Shown in pieces: positions 57,611-64,000 of a stretch of 64,000 bases of DNA. Origin of the DNA: Armigeres subalbatus. Its lineage: Eukaryota > Arthropoda > Insecta > Diptera > Culicidae. The notes beneath the pieces are model-generated. The model ran no database searches. It worked only from the letters and a program-made list of their open reading frames with translations, and was not told the origin of the DNA. A program made the translations under genes and the position numbers. The first letter of the stretch is position 1. Each line of letters starts with the position of its first letter. The stretch is taken from the NCBI RefSeq assembly GCF_024139115.2, contig NC_085140.1, forward strand, positions 432,325,240 through 432,389,239. The letters run 5' to 3'.

Positions 57611-57835
57611 GACCTTTGAAGGGAAAAAATAGGATCACCACTACGGGTTAATTTTTCAGGGTCATAACGTGAGAATTGAGCCATGACCACCGCGGTAATA
57701 ATAATTATTTACCAATATCTTTTGACATAGGGAAAAAGTTTGTTGTCTTGTTTCTTAGTTTTAGAGATCCTGGAAGGTCCTATTTTTTGTCCTTAGGTCT
57801 GGGAGTTCGGGGAAGTCCGTGGTCCGAAAAATGAG

Positions 57836-59030
57836 GCAAATAAGACAAATAAGACGAATAAAACAAATAAAACAAATAAGATAAATTAGACAAATGGGAC
57901 AAATAAGACAAAAAGACAAATAAGACAAATAAGACAAATAAGACAAATAAGACAAATAAGACAAATAAGACAAATAAGACAAATAAGACAAATAAGACAA
58001 ATAAGACAAATAAGACAAATGAGACAAATAAGACAAATAAGACAAATAAGACAAATAAGACAAATAAGACAAATAAGACAAATAAGACAAATAAGACAAA
58101 TAAGACAAATAAGACAAATAAGACAAATAAGACAAATAGACAAATAAGACAAATAAGACAAATAAGACAAATAAGACAAATAAGACAAATAAGACAAATA
58201 AGACAAATAAGACAAATAAGACAAATAAGACAAATAAGACAAATAAGACAAATAAGACAAATAAGACAAATAAGACAAATAAGACAAATAAGACAAATAA
58301 GACAACAAGACAAATAAGACAAATAAGACAAATAAGACAAATAAGACAAATAAGACAAATAAGACAAATAAGACAAATAAGACAAATAAGACAAATAAGA
58401 CAAATAAGACAAATAAGACAAATAAGACAAATAAGACAAATAAGACAAATAAGACAAATAAGACAAATAAGACAAATAAGACAAATAAGACAAATAAGAC
58501 AAATAAGACAAATAAGACAAATAAGACAAATAAGACAAATAAGACAAATAAGACAAATAAGACAAATAAGACAAATAAGACAAATAAGACAAATAAGACA
58601 AATAAGACAAATAAGACAAATAAGACAAATAAGACAACAAGACAAATAAGACAAATAAGACAAATAAGACAACAAGACAAATAAGACAAATAAGACAAAT
58701 AAGACAAATAAGACAAATAAGACAAATAAGACAAATAAGACAAATAAGACAAATAAGACAAATAAGACAAATAAGACAAATAAGACAAATAAGACAAATA
58801 AGACAAATAAGACAAATAAGACAAATAAGACAAATAAGACAAATAAGACAAATAAGACAAATAAGACAAATAAGACAAATAAGACAAATAAGACAAATAA
58901 GACAAATAAGACAAATGAGACAAATAAGACAAATAAGACAAATAAGACAAATAAGACAAATAAGACAAATAAGACAAATAAGACAAATAAGACAAATAAG
59001 ACAAATAAGACAAATAAGACAAATAAGACA
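57836..59030. repeat. 9-bp satellite (ACAAATAAG)n, about 130 copies
   Basis: Nearly perfect head-to-tail 9-bp units over 1.2 kb. A few irregular units (near 57907, 58136, 58303, 58634 and 58670) shift the phase. Edges are more diverged. Since 9 is a multiple of three and no - strand frame contains a stop, all three - strand frames stay open (438, 381 and 304 codons: LICLIC, YLSYLS and FVLFVL repeats). These are not genes. Confidence 0.98.
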
Positions 59031-59406
59031 ATTCAGAAATTTCAAGAACAATGTTACTCCGAATTTCAGACTTTTCATAGGCCTGCTACCAGACAACCGG
59101 ATGTGCTACAACCATCATTAACTGCTTCATATTCGCATATTTTTGCTATTGTTCTCTCATATCCTAGTTTCCTAACTTTTGTAGATGAACTCAGCAGTCT
59201 AGTAACTACCTTCTGCCTTATAGACAAGAGTTCTGGCATATACTACATTACATTTCTAAGTGATTCTTTGATCTATATTTCTTTTCATCTACTTTACCCA
59301 GTTAATGAAAACTCCTTTCCGTTGTATTGTGGGGATGCAGAGGCTTTCTCGGTCTCTAGCAGCAACAATAACTACATACTAACATTCCTCTCCTTTTCCA
59401 ACTGAC

Positions 59407-59545
59407 TTACTTACTTACTTATGGATCCTGTACACCTCCGGTGGTGCAAAGGGCCGACTTGAAAGATCTCCATCCTGAGCGTTGCCCGGCTATCGCTTTA
59501 ACCTGTTGCCAGGTTAGATTTCGGTCGAATTCTTTTATTTCTTTT
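59407..59545 (-). mobile_element. 5'-truncated LINE insertion (139 bp)
   Basis: The sequence is the inverse of the last 130 or so bases of the LINE at 30005-33898 (GGATCCTGTACACCTCCGG, GGCCGACTTGAAAGATCTCC), starting with its (CTTA)n tail. CAACTGAC flanks both sides (59399-59406 and 59546-59553), a normal LINE target duplication. Divergence from the long copy is only a few percent. Confidence 0.88.
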
Positions 59546-59553
59546 CAACTGAC

Positions 59554-60010
59554 AGGAGCCGTTATTTACTTGGATCGTAGTGCAATTTACACCAGTTCTA
59601 ACCAGTCTCGGAGAAGAAATTATTGACAAGTACAGTCAGTCTTAGCTAAGTTAAGCTAAGTTAAGCTAAGTTATATCCTTGTTTAGATATTAAACTTTTG
59701 ATTAATTCACAGTCAGCCTGTCAATTCTTATAAAATTTCAGAAATTATCTGAGTCTCCCTGAACTGCCAGAAATGATTACGTACTTCCAGAAAGTTTTCA
59801 ACAATTTTATGGAAAAGCAGATACTTATAGAAACTTCAAGAATTCTTGGAAAATCGCAATACACCATTGAGCATTTTTTGGAATGAAAAGAATTCCTCAT
59901 TCTGAGAAGCCATTCGGATTAGATTTCTCCTTTACAATCCCTGAAAACCTCCACGATTGTCAGTTCAACCACTAACTAACAGAAAAATATTTTAAGCTTT
60001 TTTAGTGGAA
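59554..60010. other. AT-rich DNA, no gene
   Basis: Contains a short (AAGCT) run at 59644-59672 and a weak GAAATTC-type repeat. Nothing else seen. Confidence 0.4.
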
Positions 60011-60019
60011 CGTATTCAA

Positions 60020-60277
60020 CCGTCTAAGACGAGTTAAGTAACCTCCATTTAATCCCACCGAAATAATTATTTCGATATCTTTGCAGATACGTATTTCGAC
60101 CACAACTGTGTGGTCGTCTTCAGTGTCTTGTACTTGACTCGATTTCTCGACTCGACGACTCGAGTCAAGTACAAGACACTGAAGACGACCACACAGTTGT
60201 GGTCGAAATACGTATCTGCAAAGATATCGAAATAATTGGTGGAATTAAATGGAGGTTACTTAACTCGTCTTAGACGG
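60020..60277. mobile_element. Hairpin element (258 bp), arms of about 115 bp
   Basis: Arms start CCGTCTAAGACGAGTTAAGT and end with the complement. They are near-identical apart from a six- to eight-base gap, with a short central CGACTCGACGACTCG palindrome. The core ATACGTATTTCGACC ... TCTTCAGTGTCTTGTACT also occurs singly at 37046-37110. No clear target duplication. No coding capacity. Confidence 0.85.
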
Positions 60278-61083
60278 CACTAATTAACTTTGAAACGTTC
60301 TAATGATAATATGAAAAAGTATTGAAATAGTATTAGATCTTATAGTTATCCAGAAGGTATGTTCTGACCATAATCATAGGTAGGACAATGCTTCGACTGT
60401 CCTACCCAGGTATTTTCATGCGTAGGACATGTTCTACTACTATTTATAAAAATGTAAACACTTTCGGACCACCTGTTACAGTTCGATTGAAAACATGATG
60501 GCAGCTCCGCCTATTTTTTGTTCTACTATTTTTAGATATGCAATTTATCGCTAAACCACAGCATTCCAGTTTGTAACAACAGTGCACACTGGGCCACGGA
60601 GCGGAGCTAGCCCGACAAAATACCTTGGAGCTTAGGGGATGCGTAATTTTGAGTTGGTGTCTTCGGAAGAGTGTCGTGTTTTGAAAAAATATGAAGCTCA
60701 GTGTCGAGCATTAGTTCAATTTTTCGCCGCATAGGTGGCGCTGCGATGCAAACTTTTTTGTTTTACGTTTTAGAGCTTTGGTGTCTTCGGCAAATTTGTC
60801 GAACGTCCCACAATAGCTGTAATCGCCGAAGACTCCTAAGCTCTATGTCTTCAAATTGCTGAAATATAGTTAAAATTGTAAAATTTCATTGATTTTAATA
60901 TTTCTCGCACTATTTTACCCAAAATTGTAAAAAAAAACTAATCGCGACAGAACTAACTGATTTACACAACTGATTATGGTTATGATCCATGCTTGAGTTG
61001 TTTTTACTGTAACTTGGTATAAAAGTATCATAGAGTTAGGGAAGTTATTGAATTCGAAACATTAAACTGTCATATTAAGATAA

Positions 61084-61139
61084 ACTGCCGCTAACCGGCG
61101 TCCATATACAGATAAGTCTGACTTGCGGTTAGCGGCAGT
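61084..61139. repeat. Small perfect stem-loop
   Basis: ACTGCCGCTAACCG (61084-61097) pairs exactly with CGGTTAGCGGCAGT (61126-61139) across a 28-base loop. It is GC-rich in an AT-rich setting. It may be a tiny MITE remnant. Confidence 0.6.
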
Positions 61140-61269
61140 AAAGGAACCGATCAGAGTAGTCCATATTTTTATCGAGTAACAAAACACACAGTACAAATCA
61201 TCGGATAAAGATCGATTTCAATGAGTTAATGCAATTTAAACGCATAACATGATTGACATTTTTAGTCAT

Positions 61270-61466
61270 ATAGGGGGAATTACGGCTTTGGCAGGTTTTA
61301 TTCTATTATTGGCAGGGGGTTTTTGATGACTGTTTAGGCTCAAATTTGGCCTAAACATTCTTTGCATATCAAAGAATATTGTGGCCAAATTTCATAAAAT
61401 TTGGTCGACAAAAACCCTCCTGCCAATAATAGAGCAAAACCTGCCAAAGCCGTCTTTCCCCCTATA
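61270..61466. mobile_element. Third copy of the GGCTTTGGCAGG MITE
   Basis: Ends GGGGGAATTACGGCTTTGGC and GCCAAAGCCGTCTTTCCCCC, with TA on both sides (61268-61269 and 61465-61468 region). The interior is inverted relative to the copy at 51810-51998. The 64-codon frame at 61381-61575 is a by-product. Confidence 0.85.
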
Positions 61467-62352
61467 TTTGTTTACGATAAATTCAGTTAATAATCGATGC
61501 ACGGTAACGTGTTCTGCAAATCTTTGCCACAACATATCGATTAAGAATCGTAGTAGGCAAAGCGTATGTTGTTGATCTTAGTATACATATTTACCGAGGG
61601 TTATGCAGGTGAGATTTCAAAATCAAAACATTTCATCTTCATTAATTGTCGTTTTCTTGTTAAACATTATAGCGAATGTGTTTTTTTTTGCTATCCGATA
61701 ATCGATATGGCTCAAGGTAAGTTATTTTAATCAGTTTATACATATCATACATTAATTAGTATATCAGTATCCAGATCCAGTATCACCATACGAACAATTG
61801 TCGAGAAAACAGTTTCCTCAAACGGCCAGAGATTTCTTCCCAGAATCAGTGCAACAACTATTGAAGTGAGCAAATAAAAGCATTTTCATAATTGTTTGTA
61901 GATTAGTCATTTTTATTATTTTTTCCTTCATATGTCACGTTGTCCAATGAAAGTTGAAGCCTGGGAAAAATAATAGAAGGCAAGTGAAGTGTATTGTGTT
62001 TGCAAACTCGTTTTCTTGGTTAGCCATGAATTGTTTGCTTTGACGCACTAATGTTACTTTTATACTAAACTTTAAAACTATTTAATATATTTGATACCAA
62101 AAAAACATGATATGTTTCAATATTCAGGTTAATATTTCTCTTTCAACTTGATGAAATATCAAAAACTCTTGCATAAAGCATGAGCACTATAGACTGTGAC
62201 AGACTACTAGGTTTTAATATGTTATTTTTTACATTTTTCGTAAATAGTCCAAGAAAATCGAAAAAAAGATGAAACTTTACAATTTTTACTATATCTTTGC
62301 AAATAGAAGGTATACAGCTTAGGTGTCTTCGGCAACTACAATTATTTTTCTA

Positions 62353-62573
62353 CACCCAACCAGGGGATGGCAGATTTTAATACAGTTCTGCATAAGAACC
62401 TTACAGAAACTGTATAATAATTGGGCATATACAATTCTGTAAGCTTTTTATACAAATATTGTATTGAAATAATACAGATTTGTATTATTTTAATACAATA
62501 TTTGTATAAAAAGCTTACAGAATTGTATATGCCCAGATTTTATACAATAATTGTCAGATTTGTTTTTTGGGTG
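62353..62573. mobile_element. TA-flanked MITE with a 112-bp palindrome
   Basis: Short ends CACCCAA and TTGGGTG, flanked by TA at 62351-62352 and 62574-62575. A nearly perfect palindrome, GGGCATATACAATTCTGTAA outward, spans 62423-62534. It interrupts the right arm of the long inverted repeat: the left arm has no such insertion at the matching place, which confirms the boundaries. Confidence 0.85.
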
Positions 62574-62924
62574 TACGTTCTACAACTTTGCCGAAGACAC
62601 CAAAGCTCTAAACCGTAAAACAAAAAAGTTTGTATTGCAGCGCCACCTATGCGGCGAAAATTTGAACTAATGCTCGACGCTGGGCTTCATATTTTTTCAA
62701 AACACGACACTCTTCCGAAGACACTAACTCAAAATTACGCATCCCCTAAGCTCCAAGGTATTTTGTCGGGGTAGCTCCGCTCCGTGGCCCAATGTGCAGT
62801 GTGCTCTGGAGTGGTTTTTGCACGCATTTTTCTTGGAAAGGTGCCGAAGTGCATTACACTTGGAGACACAGGATACCCCTCCAAGCAGGGATGCCAAATA
62901 CGATTGTACGACAATTCCCCAAAA

Positions 62925-63055
62925 ACCAATTCCCCGAATGCAATTTCCCGCATATAATTTCCCCGAATGTAACAATTCCCCGAATGCAATTTCCCCGAAT
63001 GTAACAATTCCCCGAATGTAACATTTCCCCGAATGGAACAACTTCCCGAAAATAA
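62925..63055. repeat. CCCCGAATGTAACAATT minisatellite
   Basis: Seven or eight units of about 17 bp based on CCCCGAATG(C/T)AA(C)AATT. The four overlapping frames on the two strands here (up to 118 codons) come from the repeat and the flanking inverted repeat. Confidence 0.85.
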
Positions 63056-63059
63056 AATA

Positions 63060-63865
63060 CCTGCAAACACATCTTCGCAAACCAAATTAAATCCCTGTTT
63101 GTTTTATACATACACTAGTGGGCAGCCCCTCGCTCGCTCTTGCAAAAGTAAACAAAAACTCGAGTTCGGATCGCATCCGATCGGAATTCAGCGAAGTCAG
63201 CAGAGGAGTATAGAAGCACTAGAAGCATATCTTTTCTGGCTTCCTGATTAGGATGTTTTTCAGGTACAGAAAGGTAAGTAAATAAAATATGTACGTTTGG
63301 AATTGTGAAATCTGGTAGTCAAATGCCAAATGTCAAATGTCAAAAACCAGAATATGAAAATTGGTAGAATTGATAAGAAGATATTACGAGTGGTCGAACC
63401 AAAACAATAATATGCATGTTTGCTTCAAACATTTAGCTGGTTGAAACAACTTGAAACGCACATTTGATTCAAAAAAAGTTCAAATGCAACAATATGTTTG
63501 ATCCAAACATATTTATTTTTGATGCCAGAACAAACTGAATTTATGTTTGGATTTACCTAGAATATGTTTGTTTTTAACGTAGTTTTTCTGCGTGTAACTT
63601 TCGCGGTGTGACTTTTGTTGGATTTTTCCTTTTTTCAGAATGACCTTTGGAAGAATGCCGTTTTTCAGAATGTTATATTAAACAAATAAGCATGGTGTGG
63701 TGTGGTGTGGTGTAATATAACAGCAGTTTTGAAACATATAATTGCTTCATATCAATCATTTATTATACCTGGCAAGCGTGGTACTTGCTTAGTAAACGAA
63801 TTATCGCCTCTTTTTGCTATACACCCACGTTTTTTTACACGGTTTGGTTTTAGTCGTTTAAGACC
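63060..63865. other. Unique DNA with a possible exon
   Basis: 63110-63275 is GC-richer and is followed by AAAG|GTAAGT at 63268-63277, a good donor, with an acceptor-like TTTTTCAG just before. There is no credible start codon or protein, so I do not call a gene. The rest is AT-rich. Confidence 0.25.
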
Positions 63866-63869
63866 TTCA

Positions 63870-64000
63870 GCGTCAATGAAACAATGAGTTAACCGCACGA
63901 AAAAATTCACAAAAAATCAAAGAAAATTCAAGGGGTATTCAAAAAGCTGTGAAAGTTCAGGTTAACCGAGTAATTAATGAATTCTAACCGCGTAAAAAAA
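63870..64000 (+). repeat. Dispersed repeat, inverse copy of 29890-30004
   Basis: AAGCTGTGAAAGTTCAGGTT and ATCAAAGAAAATTC match 29890-30004 on the opposite strand. It runs off the end of the window. Confidence 0.65.

Larger units (their letters stand above)
60580..62803. mobile_element. Element with long inverted repeats (about 315 bp)
   Basis: Left arm about 60580-60895 and right arm about 62240-62803, inverted and roughly 90% identical. Shared blocks include GGGCCACGGAGCGGAGCTA, GGAGCTTAGGGGATGCGTAA, GTGTCTTCGGAAGAGTGTCG and CGCCGCATAGGTGGCGCTGC. The right arm is longer only because of the MITE at 62353-62573. The 1.3-kb interior holds another MITE (61270-61466) and no transposase. Outer boundaries are uncertain by about 10 bp. 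Confidence 0.85.

Noticed and set aside
57761..59096. Three - strand frames of 304-438 codons
   Set aside because: They translate a perfect 9-bp repeat; all frames on that strand are open for the same reason.
1..64000. Endogenous viral sequence (flavivirus- or rhabdovirus-like), as often found in Aedes
   Set aside because: No open frame shows polymerase, nucleoprotein or glycoprotein motifs of such viruses.
1..64000. CRISPR array or bacterial operon
   Set aside because: The tandem repeats have no unique spacers, and composition, splice signal and transposon types are those of an insect.

Overview
The window is non-coding, repeat-dense eukaryotic DNA from a mosquito, most likely Aedes. Four observations point there: a tRNA-derived SINE of the Feilai type, a BEL/Pao LTR retrotransposon, many TA-flanked and 8-bp-flanked MITEs, and APE-type LINEs that end in short tetranucleotide tails. 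I see no bacterial or organellar gene. The only credible host-gene signal is a 5' UTR followed by a short first coding exon with a clean GTGAGT donor near 41.1 kb on the + strand. The rest of that gene would lie beyond the sequence I can join to it, possibly after a long repeat-filled intron.

Layout. 0-2.7 kb: unique AT-rich DNA. 2.7-4.9 kb: GGCCGAA-type minisatellite, a SINE, a 17-bp array, and a purine-rich GAAGTGAGAA-type array. 4896-12518: a complete BEL/Pao element on the - strand with 643/644-bp LTRs and a 5-bp target duplication. It is broken by frameshifts and stops and carries a 402-bp MITE inside pol. 12.5-13.8 kb: the same satellite and minisatellite resume, then a long foldback repeat. 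13.9-22 kb: unique AT-rich DNA with several MITEs, a 152-bp tandem repeat and a dispersed Aedes-type repeat. 22-29.9 kb: mostly unique DNA with two hairpin elements, a GAATTCC-type array and a LINE tail.

30.0-33.9 kb holds a degraded LINE on the + strand whose endonuclease is split by a TA-flanked MITE. It abuts a second, truncated LINE on the - strand (33.9-35.1 kb). 35-41.2 kb runs from unique DNA with a pogo-like MITE to the candidate exon. 41.2-47.7 kb is dominated by GAATTCC-type minisatellite, a 151-161-bp tandem repeat and a 1.2-kb polypurine tract. 47.7-51.7 kb is unique. 51.7-55.4 kb has nested foldback elements and MITEs. 57.3-59.1 kb has a LINE tail and about 130 copies of a 9-bp satellite. 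59.4-64 kb has a 139-bp LINE fragment, a hairpin element, and a 2.2-kb pair of long inverted repeats with two nested MITEs.

Most long open frames are therefore artefacts of simple repeats or fragments of retrotransposons. The best-supported biology is the insertion history: which element entered which, read from target-site duplications and, in two cases, from reading frames that become continuous again when the insertion is ignored. Family names rest on recognised motifs and ends only, since no database search was possible.
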